Under the pieces are notes generated by a model. The model was not told the origin of the DNA. It saw nothing but the letters and a program-made list of their open reading frames with translations, and did not search any database. Below, piece by piece: positions 36,115-49,170 of a stretch of 64,000 nt of DNA. The translations under genes and the position numbers were made by a program. The DNA comes from Oleiagrimonas sp. C23AA (GTDB lineage Bacteria > Pseudomonadota > Gammaproteobacteria > Xanthomonadales > Rhodanobacteraceae): NCBI RefSeq assembly GCF_011759385.1, contig NZ_JAARLY010000002.1:466053-530052 (forward strand), read 5' to 3'. Position 1 is the stretch's first letter. Every line of letters starts with the position of its first letter.

Positions 36115-36576
36115 TTACGTGCGACCGCGTGCCTCGGGCTTCAGACGGATGTACAGCTGCTTGCGCACGCGCGCCACCACGGTGCCATCGGCCAGTGTCA
36201 GCTCCTGCTCGAACCAGTGCAGCACCTTGTCCCCGCCGGCGGCCTGCTGGCGGATCTGTTCGACGGTGGGGGCATCAAGCACGAAATGCGCGTACACATC
36301 GCCGCGGCCAGGCGCGACAAAGTCGATGGAGCCGGCGCGGTCCCACACATAGTAGTCGCGCCCCAACTGGTGCATCAGCAGCAGCATCCAGAACGGGTCG
36401 CCCATGGCGAACAGGCTGCCGCCGAACTGGGTGCCGACGTAGTTGCGGTTCCAGCGATGCAGGCGCAGCACGACGCGCGCCTGGCTCCAGTCCGGCGCAA
36501 GCTCAGTGACGCGAACACCGGTAAACAGAAACGGCGGCCACAGATTGAGCAGCCGCCGGAACGTGGATGCCTTCAA
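36115..36576 (-). CDS. DUF4442 (hotdog-fold, thioesterase-like) protein
   Basis: A 153-aa hotdog-fold protein. Family marks are TFRRLLNLWPPFLFTGVRV at the N-terminus and the helix-containing stretch GTQFGGSLFAMGDPFWMLLLM. DUF4442 members resemble acyl-CoA thioesterases, but no enzyme activity is assigned. No ATG exists in frame near the conserved start, so a TTG at 36576 is used; the start LKASTFRR fits the family. It lies 13 bases after the thioredoxin gene stop and shares its strand. Confidence 0.8.
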   Translation of the reverse strand: MKASTFRRLLNLWPPFLFTGVRVTELAPDWSQARVVLRLHRWNRNYVGTQFGGSLFAMGDPFWMLLLMHQLGRDYYVWDRAGSIDFVAPGRGDVYAHFVLDAPTVEQIRQQAAGGDKVLHWFEQELTLADGTVVARVRKQLYIRLKPEARGRT

Positions 36577-36589
36577 GCGCTTGCGCCCA

Positions 36590-37465
36590 TCAGAACAGCA
36601 GCGAGGACATCTGGCGGCGATAGCGGCCCACCAGCGCGGCATCGTCCAGAATCTGGAAGGCGGCCAGCAGGCGCTTCCTGGCCTGGCCATCGTTCCAGTC
36701 GCGCGCTTCCTTGAGGATGGCCAGGAACTGCTCCAACCCCGCGCCCGGATCGTGGCCCAGTACCAGGCGCACGCCCAGCAGCTCGCGCGCCTCCCAGTCG
36801 TCTGGCTTGAGGTCGATGCGCTGGCGCAGCGCGGTCTCATCGGGAGCCTGCTCCAGGCTGCGCGCCAGCTCCAGCTGGCCCTGCAGACGTTTGGCCCGAT
36901 CGTCGGTCGCCAAATTGGCCGGCAGGTTGGCAAGCTCGGCTTCCGCCGCGGCGTATTGGCCGGTGTGGATCAGTGCCTGGGCCAGGTCCAGCTTGAGTTC
37001 GGGCTTGTCGGGCGCGGCCGCCATTTCCTGCTGGATACGTGCCAGCGCCTGATCGGGTGTCTCGGTGGCCGTCTCAGGCTCGGAGGTGGCTTCCTCGGGC
37101 ACACCTTCCAGCCGGGACGACGGCTGCACATGACGCGACAGAAACTCGCGCAGCTGCGATTCGGGTAGAGCGCCGGCAAAACCGTCGGCAATCTGTCCGT
37201 CCTTGATCAGCACCACGGTGGGGATAGAGCGCACGCCGAATATGCCGGCCAGCTCCTGTTCGGCCTCCACGTCGACCTTGGCCAGGCGGAAGCTGCCGTT
37301 GTATTCGCCCGCCAGCTTTTCCAGCAACGGCCCCAGGCTCTTGCATGGCCCGCACCATTCGGCCCAGAAGTCGACCAGAATCGGCGTTTCCAGCGATGCC
37401 TTGATGACGTCGGTCTCGAACGTGCCCTGGGTGACATCGAACACATGCGTGTTGGCAACGGTCAC
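36590..37465 (-). CDS. Thioredoxin/TPR co-chaperone, YbbN (CnoX) type
   Basis: A 291-aa protein with an N-terminal thioredoxin domain (WCGPC, Cys38 and Cys41) and a C-terminal helical region with TPR-like repeats (residues about 140-290), the YbbN/CnoX layout. In E. coli the protein is a chlorine-activated holdase that works with GroEL and lacks the CxxC; here the CxxC is intact, as in many relatives, so a redox role remains possible. The start is a GTG at 37465 with AAGGAG five bases upstream. pqiA genes diverge from it. Confidence 0.88.
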   Translation of the reverse strand: MTVANTHVFDVTQGTFETDVIKASLETPILVDFWAEWCGPCKSLGPLLEKLAGEYNGSFRLAKVDVEAEQELAGIFGVRSIPTVVLIKDGQIADGFAGALPESQLREFLSRHVQPSSRLEGVPEEATSEPETATETPDQALARIQQEMAAAPDKPELKLDLAQALIHTGQYAAAEAELANLPANLATDDRAKRLQGQLELARSLEQAPDETALRQRIDLKPDDWEARELLGVRLVLGHDPGAGLEQFLAILKEARDWNDGQARKRLLAAFQILDDAALVGRYRRQMSSLLF

Positions 37466-37645
37466 GGCAACTCCTTGAATGCGGTAACGGAATGAGTCTG
37501 AGAGCTCAGGTTTGGGCGTGCGCGGGCAAATCAAGCCACGGCGGCTTGCCGGGGCGGTGTTTGGGTGCGGTTTAGCCGCCACCGTTCACATTCGTCATAA
37601 TGGCCGACCATGGAGGAGATGCGTGCCAGACCTGGCGAGTACTCA

Positions 37646-38248
37646 ATGCCGCCGCTGATTGTCTGTGAGCACTGCGACGCGGTGTATCAGCGACGTACGC
37701 TTGCGCGCGGCGAATCGGCGCGCTGCCAGCGTTGCCATGCGGTGCTCTATCGGGCGCCGTGGCTCAGCGTGCATGCGATGCTGGCGCTTACCGTGACGGC
37801 CATGCTGTGCTTCGTGATGGCCAACAGCTGGCCGATCGTGGCGCTGGGGCTCAATGGCAAGGACAACGCCTCGACGCTGTGGGGGGCCATCATCGCCGTG
37901 TGGGGTGCCGGCGTACCGCTGATCGCGGTACTGGCGGCGCTGACGCTTTTCTTCTTTCCGCTGGCGCAGATTCTTTTGTTTACCTGGGTGCTGATGTTCC
38001 TGCGTTTTCATCGTCGACCGCCGGCGTTCGCGCCGGCCATGCGGGCGATTCGGCTGTTGCGGCCGTGGGCCATGATCGAGGTGTTCATGCTGGGCACGCT
38101 GGTGGCATTGACCAAGGTTTCGAGCCTGTTCGACCTGGAGATGCGGCCTGGCGTGATCCTGTTTGCTGGCCTGACCGTGACACTGACGCTGGTCACCACC
38201 TTCGACGTGCGTGATCTTTGGACCCTCAAGCAGGAGCGTTGCCGGTGA
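37646..38248 (+). CDS. PqiA-family membrane protein, first half-protein
   Basis: A 200-aa inner-membrane protein with one PqiA domain. An N-terminal zinc ribbon (Cys7, Cys10, Cys27, Cys30: CEHC and CQRC) precedes four hydrophobic segments. E. coli PqiA carries two such domains in one chain; here they are separate genes. The start at 37646 (MPPLIVCEHC) is nearest to the family start, but ATGs at 37610 and 37619 are in frame and a GGAGGAG lies at 37611-37617. Its TGA overlaps the GTG of the second pqiA gene. PqiA works with PqiB and PqiC in lipid transport across the envelope. Confidence 0.85.
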   Translation: MPPLIVCEHCDAVYQRRTLARGESARCQRCHAVLYRAPWLSVHAMLALTVTAMLCFVMANSWPIVALGLNGKDNASTLWGAIIAVWGAGVPLIAVLAALTLFFFPLAQILLFTWVLMFLRFHRRPPAFAPAMRAIRLLRPWAMIEVFMLGTLVALTKVSSLFDLEMRPGVILFAGLTVTLTLVTTFDVRDLWTLKQERCR

Positions 38249-38910
38249 CCGGCGCACCGGTGCGCTCGGCCCGCGCGCTGGGCCTGTGTGGATGCCATGT
38301 CTGCGGGCTGGTGATGCGAGCTCCCGGCCCCGACCAGGCCGCTGTCTGCCCGCGTTGCGGGGCCAGGGTGCACCTGCGCAAGCCGCACTCGCTGGCCAGC
38401 TGCTGGGCACTGCTGCTGAGCGCGATGATGTTGTATATCCCCGCCAACGTGCTGCCGATCATGCGCACGGGCACACTGTTCAGCAAGGAAGACAACACCA
38501 TTCTTTCCGGCGTGGTCGAGCTTTATCGCAATGGCTCGTGGGATCTGGCCGTGATCGTGTTCGTGGCCTCGATCATGGTGCCGATGCTCAAATTCCTGGC
38601 CCTGATCACATTGCTGGTCAGCACGCAGCGTGGTAGCAGTTGGGCCAGCACGCACCGGGCCAAGCTCTATCGTGTGGTCGAGCTGGTCGGCTACTGGTCG
38701 ATGCTGGATGTATTTGTGGTCACGCTGCTGGTGGCGCTGGTGAACTTCCAGCCATTGGCTGAAGTCGAGCCGCTTCCTGGCGTGGTGTATTTCGGCTTGG
38801 TGGTAGTGCTGACCATGCTGGCCTCGATGAGTTTCGATCCGCGGCTGATCTGGGACAACGATCCGTCGCATGCCGATATAGATATGCACAAGGGGACATC
38901 CGATGAATGA
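38245..38910 (+). CDS. PqiA-family membrane protein, second half-protein
   Basis: A 221-aa protein with a second PqiA domain: zinc ribbon Cys17, Cys20, Cys35, Cys38 (CHVC, CPRC) and four hydrophobic segments, including the block ANVLPIMRTGTLFSKEDNTILSG (seen as ANVLPIM and DNTILSG) typical of the family. The start is a GTG at 38245, overlapping the previous stop (GTGA), with AGGAG twelve bases before. It overlaps pqiB by eight bases. The two PqiA halves probably form one membrane unit. Confidence 0.88.
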   Translation: MTGAPVRSARALGLCGCHVCGLVMRAPGPDQAAVCPRCGARVHLRKPHSLASCWALLLSAMMLYIPANVLPIMRTGTLFSKEDNTILSGVVELYRNGSWDLAVIVFVASIMVPMLKFLALITLLVSTQRGSSWASTHRAKLYRVVELVGYWSMLDVFVVTLLVALVNFQPLAEVEPLPGVVYFGLVVVLTMLASMSFDPRLIWDNDPSHADIDMHKGTSDE

Positions 38911-40570
38911 CGCCGAGAAGCGGTCCGGTGCCACGCCCAACGTGCCGGAGCCCGAGGTGCATCGGCGTCGGCGCTGGCAATTTTCGTTGATCTGGCTGGT
39001 ACCGCTGGTGGTGGCTCTGGTAGGACTGTCCATGGTGGTCAGTTCGTACGTATCGGCCGGGCCACAGATCACCATCACCTTCCAGAGTGCCGAGGGCCTG
39101 GAGGCGGGGAAGACCGAGGTCAAGTACAAGAATGTGGTCATCGGCAAGGTCAAGACCATCGAATTGTCCGGTGACCGCTCCAAGGTGCTGGTCAACGTCG
39201 ACCTGAAGAAGAAGGACTCCAGCTTTGCCACCCAGGGCAGCCGCTTCTGGGTGGTGCGTCCGCGCATCGGGCTAGGCGGTGTTTCCGGCCTGGGCACGCT
39301 GCTGTCCGGCGCCTATATCGGCGCCGATACCGGCCAGTCGCAAAAGGCCCAGCACCAATTCGCCGGTCTGGAGACACCACCACCGCTGACTCATGGCGAG
39401 GCAGGTTCAAGTTACCTGCTGCGCAGCAGTGATCTTGGCTCGCTGGATATCGGCTCGCCAGTGTATTTCCGCCGCATCCAGGTCGGACGCGTGGTCGCCT
39501 ATCACCTGGACTCCGACGGCAAGGGGGTCTCGGTGCAGGTGTTTGTGAAGGCTCCCAATGACAAGTTTGTGACCAAGGAGACGCGCTTCTGGAATGCCAG
39601 CGGTGTGGATGTGAACGTCAACGCCAACGGGCTGAAACTCAATACCGAATCGCTGGCCACGGTGGTGGCCGGAGGCGTGGCCTTCCAGCGCCCGCCGCAT
39701 GCTGGCAAGGATCGCACGCGGGCCGAGCCGGGCACGCGCTTCAAGCTGTATGACGGGCGCAGCAAGGCGATGACGCCACCGGATGGTCCGCCGGTGATGA
39801 TCACCATGCGTTTCCGCCAGTCGGTGCGTGGCCTGTCGGTGGGCGCGCCGATCGATTTCCAGGGCATCACCCTGGGCGAGGTCAAGGCGATCACGCTCAA
39901 CTTCGATCCCAAGACCAAGTATTTCCCGGTGGACGTGACCGCCGTGGTCTACCCCGAACGCATGGGCCGTGCGAATGCCAGGTTCATCAAGCGTGCCGGC
40001 GACCGCTACGCGCACAACCACGGCGCTCTGCTGGGCATTCTGGTCAAGCATGGGCTGCGTGCGCAACTGCGCAACGGTAACCTGCTGACCGGTCAGCTGT
40101 ACGTGGCGCTGGACTTCCTCCCGCACTCGAAGAAGGTCAAGTTCGACCCGGATGCCAAACCACTGCACATTCCCACCACGCAGGGCAATTTCGATCGCAT
40201 CCAGGAGCAGGTGGGTCACATCGTCGACAAGCTGGACAAGGTGCCGTTCGACAAGATCGGCAATAACCTCAACGGCAGTCTGAAGGGGGTCGATCAGTTG
40301 CTGAAGAAGGTCAACACGCAGATCGTGCCGCAGCTCAAGACTACGCTGGACGAGGCGCACGACACCCTGGGCACGGTCAACCAGGCGCTGGGCGGAGACT
40401 CGCCGCTGCGTCAGAACATCGGCCAGACGCTCAACGAGCTGCAGCGTGCGGCGCGCTCGCTGCGCGTGCTCAGCGATTACCTGAGCCGCCACCCCGAAGC
40501 GCTGCTGCGTGGTCGCCGCAACGCGCCGCCACCGCTGGCACCGGACAAGGACGATGAGGGCAGGCAATGA
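38903..40570 (+). CDS. pqiB: MCE-domain lipid transport protein PqiB
   Basis: A 555-aa periplasmic protein anchored by an N-terminal helix (residues about 25-48) and containing three MCE/MlaD domains (near residues 55-140, 168-230 and 297-385) and a C-terminal coiled or helical part that ends in acidic residues. PqiB hexamers form a tube for phospholipids between the membranes in E. coli. Length is close to E. coli PqiB (546 aa). Overlap with the second pqiA and with pqiC by four bases makes one operon. Confidence 0.93.
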   Translation: MNDAEKRSGATPNVPEPEVHRRRRWQFSLIWLVPLVVALVGLSMVVSSYVSAGPQITITFQSAEGLEAGKTEVKYKNVVIGKVKTIELSGDRSKVLVNVDLKKKDSSFATQGSRFWVVRPRIGLGGVSGLGTLLSGAYIGADTGQSQKAQHQFAGLETPPPLTHGEAGSSYLLRSSDLGSLDIGSPVYFRRIQVGRVVAYHLDSDGKGVSVQVFVKAPNDKFVTKETRFWNASGVDVNVNANGLKLNTESLATVVAGGVAFQRPPHAGKDRTRAEPGTRFKLYDGRSKAMTPPDGPPVMITMRFRQSVRGLSVGAPIDFQGITLGEVKAITLNFDPKTKYFPVDVTAVVYPERMGRANARFIKRAGDRYAHNHGALLGILVKHGLRAQLRNGNLLTGQLYVALDFLPHSKKVKFDPDAKPLHIPTTQGNFDRIQEQVGHIVDKLDKVPFDKIGNNLNGSLKGVDQLLKKVNTQIVPQLKTTLDEAHDTLGTVNQALGGDSPLRQNIGQTLNELQRAARSLRVLSDYLSRHPEALLRGRRNAPPPLAPDKDDEGRQ

Positions 40571-41172
40571 GTACTGCAAAGTTACTGAAACTTGGCGTTT
40601 TCGCCGTGCTGGGTCTGCTGCTGGCCGGCTGCAGTTCGGCGCCAACTCACTTCTACACCCTGGTGCCGCCGTCGACGGTGACGCCCACTTCGAAGTCGCC
40701 GTATCTGATCGAGGTGTTGCCGGTGACCATCCCGGCGCAGGTCGATCAGCCGCAAATGGTGGTGCGCCAAGGTGACGATCAGGTTCAGCTTGTCGAAGCG
40801 GAGCAGTGGATCGCGCCGCTGGGCAACGAGATCCGCGAGGCTTTTGCCGATCGCCTTGGTGATGAGTTGGGCACGCACGATGTCTACGGCATGCCGCACG
40901 CCAAGAAGGCGCCGCTGTACCGGGTGCGCCTGCATGTGCAGCGCTTTGACTCGGCGCTTTCGCACTATGCGCAGATCAACGCGACCTGGAGCGTGCAGGG
41001 CGAAAAGGGGCCGGCCATCAACTGCGTCAGTCAGGTACGCCAAAGTGTGGGCGCCGGCTACAGCGCCCTGGTGCAGGGCCATCAGCAGGCCATCGCCGCC
41101 CTGGCCGACCAGGTCGCCGGCGTGGTGCGGCAGATGGCATCGGGCGCCACGGCAAACTGCCCGGCCGAGTAA
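40567..41172 (+). CDS. pqiC: PqiC-like outer-membrane lipoprotein
   Basis: A 201-aa lipoprotein with the lipobox LLAGC (Cys22) and an ABC-transport-auxiliary (DUF330-like) domain, as for PqiC. Features include THFYTLVPP after the lipobox. It would sit in the outer membrane and receive lipid from the PqiB tube. It overlaps pqiB by four bases and ends the pqi operon; the ABC permease gene converges 24 bases on. Confidence 0.9.
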   Translation: MSTAKLLKLGVFAVLGLLLAGCSSAPTHFYTLVPPSTVTPTSKSPYLIEVLPVTIPAQVDQPQMVVRQGDDQVQLVEAEQWIAPLGNEIREAFADRLGDELGTHDVYGMPHAKKAPLYRVRLHVQRFDSALSHYAQINATWSVQGEKGPAINCVSQVRQSVGAGYSALVQGHQQAIAALADQVAGVVRQMASGATANCPAE

Positions 41173-41196
41173 GCCGGGCGGCGGCGCGGTGCGGGG

Positions 41197-41966
41197 TCAG
41201 TCGATCTCGCGCCGCGCCAGTTGCATCAGCGCCAGCGTTCCCAGTACGAGTAAACCGCCGGCACCCAGCCAGCTGACCTGTGCGGCGATGCCTGGCCGAT
41301 TGACCAGCACCTGCGTCGGCATGGACCATGGAAACCATAGTCCATATTTGGACTGCATGATCAGGAAGCTGGCCACGGTGCCCGCCATGCCTAAGCCAAT
41401 GGCGGCGGTAAAGCTGCGCCAGCGCAGCGCGGCCCAGAACTGGATCACCACCATCAGCCCACAGGCCAGCAGGCTTTGCACGCCGATGCGCGCGATGAAG
41501 CGCCACGGCGGCGCGCCGTGCGTGGTGATGGCCGGGCGCAGCCACGCCATCAGCCAGCCGCTGAGCGGCATCAGCAGCACCAGAATCAGCTGACTGAGCA
41601 AAAGCAGGCCCAGGAGTACCAGTAGCTTGGCCAGATAGTGCGCGCTTCGTGGGACCGGTTGGGCCAGCAGCTGCTTCCACTGCGCGCCGTTGTGTTCCAG
41701 CGCGGCCAGCCAGGCCGCCTGCAGCGCGATCATCAGCGGCAGCATCATGCCTGTCCAAAGGTAGGTGATGCCCATCAGGTGGCGCTGCCAGGCCTCGCTG
41801 GCAGCGCCGGTCACGGCCGCAGGCAGCTTTTGGCGCATCACGATCGCCAGCACGCAAAGAGTCACCACCATCAGCGGTGCCAGCAGCGCCAGCCAGAGCG
41901 TGAGTGTGTGGCGCAGCTTGATGTATTCGGCCGGCAGGGTGCGTGTGAGCGTGGCGCGAATCAGGT

Positions 41967-41970
<4 letters not shown>
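41197..41970 (-). CDS. ABC-2 type permease
   Basis: A 257-aa inner-membrane permease with about six hydrophobic segments (about 20-43, 60-85, 107-130, 150-175, 180-200 and 225-248). No substrate-binding protein is present, so it is an exporter. The ATG at 41970 overlaps the stop of the ATPase gene (ATGA) and has AGGAGG. Pairing with an ATPase of the BcrA/lantibiotic-immunity type suggests drug or peptide export; the substrate is unknown. Confidence 0.87.
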
Positions 41971-42881
<911 letters not shown>

Positions 42882-42910
42882 GACACCTCCTGTGTACTGG
42901 TGATATGTAA

Positions 42911-46380
<3,470 letters not shown>

Positions 46381-46387
46381 GCCGCGC

Positions 46388-47407
46388 ATGCCGCTGAACC
46401 CGGGCCAGTGGAGCCGCCAGCTTGCCGCGCCGCAGCTGGCGCCGGTGTATCTGCTGGTCGGTGAAGAACTGCTGGTGCTGGAAGCGGCCGATGCGCTGCG
46501 TGCACGGGCGCGTGAGCTGGGCTACAGCGAGCGCGAGGTGATGAGCGTCGAGTCCGGTTTCGACTGGGACGACCTGGCCCGTGCCGCCGCCGGCATGTCG
46601 CTGTTCGCCACCCAGCGCCTGCTGGATCTGCGCCTGCCCACGGCGCGTCCCGGGCGCGAGGGCAGTGCCGCGCTCAGCGCCTATTGTGAAAATCCGCCGC
46701 CCGATACCGTGCTGCTGGTGACCTGCACGCAGTGGGCCAAGGCCAACGAGGGCGCCTGGAGCCGGGCCATCGACAAGGCCGGCATCATGGTGGTGTTCTG
46801 GCCGCCACGACCCAACGAGTTGCCGGCCTGGATCGGTGCGCGCATGAAGGCCCATGGTTTGAACCCGAGCCCCGATGCCGTCGGTCTGCTCAGCCAGCGC
46901 ATCGAGGGCAATCTGCTGGCCGCCGCGCAGGAGGTGGACAAGCTGGCCGTGCTGGTGCCGCAGGGCGCACGTCTGGACGCGGCCATGCTGGAAGACCTGG
47001 TCGCCGACAGCGCCCGCTTTGATGCCTTCAAGCTTTCCGACGCCGCGTTCGCCGGCGAGGGCGCACGCGCGCTGCGCATCCTGGCTGGCCTGCAAGCCGA
47101 GGGCGAGGAACTGATTCCGCTGCTGGGCTGGTTGGTCAAGCAGCTGGAAATTGCCCTGCGCCTGGCTTCGGCGCGCGATTTTGCCGCCCAGGCCAAGGCC
47201 GAGCGGTTATGGGCGGCGCGTGAACAGCTTTTCCGCAAGGCGCTGCGCCGCGCGCCGCGTGAGCACTGGCTGCGCTGTCTGGCGCAGGCGGCCCTGATCG
47301 ACCGCCAGAGCAAGGGCCGCGCCGATGGCCAGCCCTGGCTGGAAATGCAGCGGTTGGTGGCGATGGTCGCCGAACCGCGTGCCGCCAAGGTGTTGATCGA
47401 CGCATGA
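46388..47407 (+). CDS. holA: DNA polymerase III delta subunit
   Basis: A 339-aa HolA protein, the clamp-loader subunit that opens the beta sliding clamp. The N-terminal domain begins QLAAPQLAPVYLLVGEELLVLEAA and the C-terminal helical domain includes FDAFKLSDAAFAG and LLGWLVKQLEIA. Length matches E. coli HolA (343 aa). It follows lptE by seven bases and overlaps nadD by four. Confidence 0.94.
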   Translation: MPLNPGQWSRQLAAPQLAPVYLLVGEELLVLEAADALRARARELGYSEREVMSVESGFDWDDLARAAAGMSLFATQRLLDLRLPTARPGREGSAALSAYCENPPPDTVLLVTCTQWAKANEGAWSRAIDKAGIMVVFWPPRPNELPAWIGARMKAHGLNPSPDAVGLLSQRIEGNLLAAAQEVDKLAVLVPQGARLDAAMLEDLVADSARFDAFKLSDAAFAGEGARALRILAGLQAEGEELIPLLGWLVKQLEIALRLASARDFAAQAKAERLWAAREQLFRKALRRAPREHWLRCLAQAALIDRQSKGRADGQPWLEMQRLVAMVAEPRAAKVLIDA

Positions 47408-48045
47408 AACCACTGGCTATTTTTGGCGGCACCTTCGACCCGGTGCACCTGGGACATCTGCGCGCGGCGTGGGAGGCTTCCGAGTTGCTCGATGCCGAGG
47501 TGTGCATGATGCCGGCCCGCGTGCCGCCGCATCGCCCGCCGACCGTGGCCGATGCCACGGCCCGCGTGGCCTTGCTGCGCGCCGCGCTTTCCGGGCAGGA
47601 CCGGTTGCTCCTGGACGAGCGTGAACTGGGCCGCGACGGGCCGTCCTACAGCATCGATACCCTGGCCGAGCTGCGCGCGGAGATCGGCCCGCAGCGGCCC
47701 TTGATCCTGCTGCTGGGCGCCGACGCGTTCGCCGGCCTGGCCAGCTGGCATCAGTGGCGGCGCCTGTTCGAGCTGGCGCACATTGCCGTGTTGACGCGTC
47801 CGGGTGGGGGCTCCGGTGCCCTGCCGGGCGAACTGGCACGCGAGGTCGAACCCAGGCGTGTGGCGCATGGCCGGCAATTGGCCGAGTGCGCATATGGGCG
47901 TGTGTGTGGCCTCAGTGTCACGCCGATCGATATCTCCGCCTCGGAGGTGCGCGCACTGCTCGCCGCCGGGCGCTCGCCGCGTTATCTGGTGCCCGATGCC
48001 GTGCTGGAGCAGCCACCGCTGCTGGCCCCGTATCGCGTCGATTGA
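47404..48045 (+). CDS. nadD: Nicotinate-nucleotide adenylyltransferase
   Basis: A 213-aa NadD enzyme making deamido-NAD from nicotinate mononucleotide and ATP. The nucleotidyltransferase motif GGTFDPVHLGHL (residues 9-20) and the C-terminal ISASEVRALLAAGRSPRYLVP (ISASEVR and RYLVP) are conserved. It overlaps holA by four bases and ends the leuS operon; a separate promoter precedes rsfS. Confidence 0.95.
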   Translation: MKPLAIFGGTFDPVHLGHLRAAWEASELLDAEVCMMPARVPPHRPPTVADATARVALLRAALSGQDRLLLDERELGRDGPSYSIDTLAELRAEIGPQRPLILLLGADAFAGLASWHQWRRLFELAHIAVLTRPGGGSGALPGELAREVEPRRVAHGRQLAECAYGRVCGLSVTPIDISASEVRALLAAGRSPRYLVPDAVLEQPPLLAPYRVD

Positions 48046-48074
48046 GCGTGGCGGTGAGCGTGTCGGTGCACGCC

Positions 48075-48105
48075 TTCACGCGACGATGGCCGGCGCCGTT
48101 ATAAT
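48075..48105 (+). promoter_or_regulatory. Promoter for rsfS-rlmH
   Basis: A perfect TATAAT (48100-48105) lies downstream of nadD, with a weaker -35 TTCACG (48075-48080) at a 19-base spacing. The predicted start near 48112 gives rsfS its own promoter besides read-through from leuS. Confidence 0.5.
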
Positions 48106-48159
48106 AGTGCCCACATCGCGCCATCCTGGCGCCATCCACTTTTGAAGGTAAATCGCATC

Positions 48160-48615
48160 TTGTCTGCCAGCCCGTCTTCCCAATCGTCCCGTTCCACCGC
48201 CGATGAGGCCAACGAGGTGGCCATGCGGCAGACCGTGGTGGCCGCCCTCGAGGACATGAAGGCCAAGGATGTCGTCGAACTCGACGTCCGCGAGAAGACC
48301 TCGGTGGCCGACCTGATGTTCGTGGTTTCCGGCAGCTCCTCCCGTCATGTCAAGGCCATCGCCGACGAGGTGGTGAAGAAGGCCAAGGAAAACGGCAACG
48401 CGCCGCTGGGTGTGGAAGGCGAGCGCGAGGGCGAGTGGGTGTTGGTGGATCTTGGCGACATCATCTGCCACATCATGCTGCCGCGTATCCGCGAGTTCTA
48501 CGGCCTGGAGCGTCTATGGTCGGTCGGCGGGGAACGTCCCTCGCGCCTGGATATGAGTGACGCCGGCGCCGGCGAGCCGGTCGAATTCGACGACGACGAT
48601 CTGGACGAAGTCTGA
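48160..48615 (+). CDS. rsfS: Ribosome silencing factor RsfS
   Basis: Ribosome silencing factor (RsfS/Iojap family), 151 aa from a TTG at 48160. It binds ribosomal protein L14 and blocks subunit joining in poor nutrition. The domain runs from [20 protein letters not shown] through [20 protein letters not shown] and [14 protein letters not shown]. The start is uncertain: TTG 48160 keeps the short leader after the promoter, whereas ATG 48223 has a better ribosome binding site (GAGG, five bases) and gives 130 aa. An acidic tail ([10 protein letters not shown]) ends the protein. rlmH follows 13 bases later. Confidence 0.92.
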   Translation: MSASPSSQSSRSTADEANEVAMRQTVVAALEDMKAKDVVELDVREKTSVADLMFVVSGSSSRHVKAIADEVVKKAKENGNAPLGVEGEREGEWVLVDLGDIICHIMLPRIREFYGLERLWSVGGERPSRLDMSDAGAGEPVEFDDDDLDEV

Positions 48616-48628
48616 GCACGCGGGACTG

Positions 48629-49099
48629 ATGCGTCTTCGCATTCTTTCCGTCGGCGAGCGCATGCCCGGCTGGGTGGCCGAAGGCTACGCCGAGTACGAA
48701 AAGCGCCTGTCGCGCGAATACAGTGTCGAGCTGGTCGAGATTCGTCCCGGCCTGCGTGGCAAGGGCCGGGATGACGGCCGCGCCATGCACGATGAGGGCG
48801 AGGCCATTCTCGCCGCGCTGCCACGCGATACGCACGTGGTCGCGCTGGATGGCCGTGGCAAGGTCTGGTCCAGTGAGCAATTGGCCGGCCAGCTGGGCGA
48901 CTGGCGCATGGGGGGGCGCGATGTGACGTTCCTCATCGGTGGGCCCGATGGCCATGCCCCGGCGGTCCTGCAGCGCGCCGATCAGCGCTGGTCGCTGGGC
49001 GCGTTGACCTTGCCTCACATGCTGGTGCGACTGGTGCTGATCGAGCAGCTGTATCGGGCCGAAAGCATCCGCGCCGGTCATCCGTACCACCGTGCCTGA
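48629..49099 (+). CDS. rlmH: 23S rRNA (pseudouridine1915-N3)-methyltransferase
   Basis: A 156-aa SPOUT-class methyltransferase that methylates pseudouridine 1915 in helix 69 of 23S rRNA. Conserved: LIGGPDGHAPAV in the knot, the LTLPHMLVRLVLIEQLYRA helix (as TLPHMLVRLVLIEQLYRA), and the end HPYHR. Length matches E. coli RlmH (155 aa). It follows rsfS closely, the usual pairing. Confidence 0.95.
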   Translation: MRLRILSVGERMPGWVAEGYAEYEKRLSREYSVELVEIRPGLRGKGRDDGRAMHDEGEAILAALPRDTHVVALDGRGKVWSSEQLAGQLGDWRMGGRDVTFLIGGPDGHAPAVLQRADQRWSLGALTLPHMLVRLVLIEQLYRAESIRAGHPYHRA

Positions 49100-49170
49100 G
49101 CATGACGCTCGCCGGGACCGGATCGAAGATCGTGCAGCCCAAAGCGGAACGAGCCGGTTAGCATAGAGGC

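Noticed and set aside
38218..38248. Frameshift joining the two pqiA genes
   Set aside because: Each half has its own zinc ribbon, and the second has a GTG start with a ribosome binding site that overlaps the first stop.
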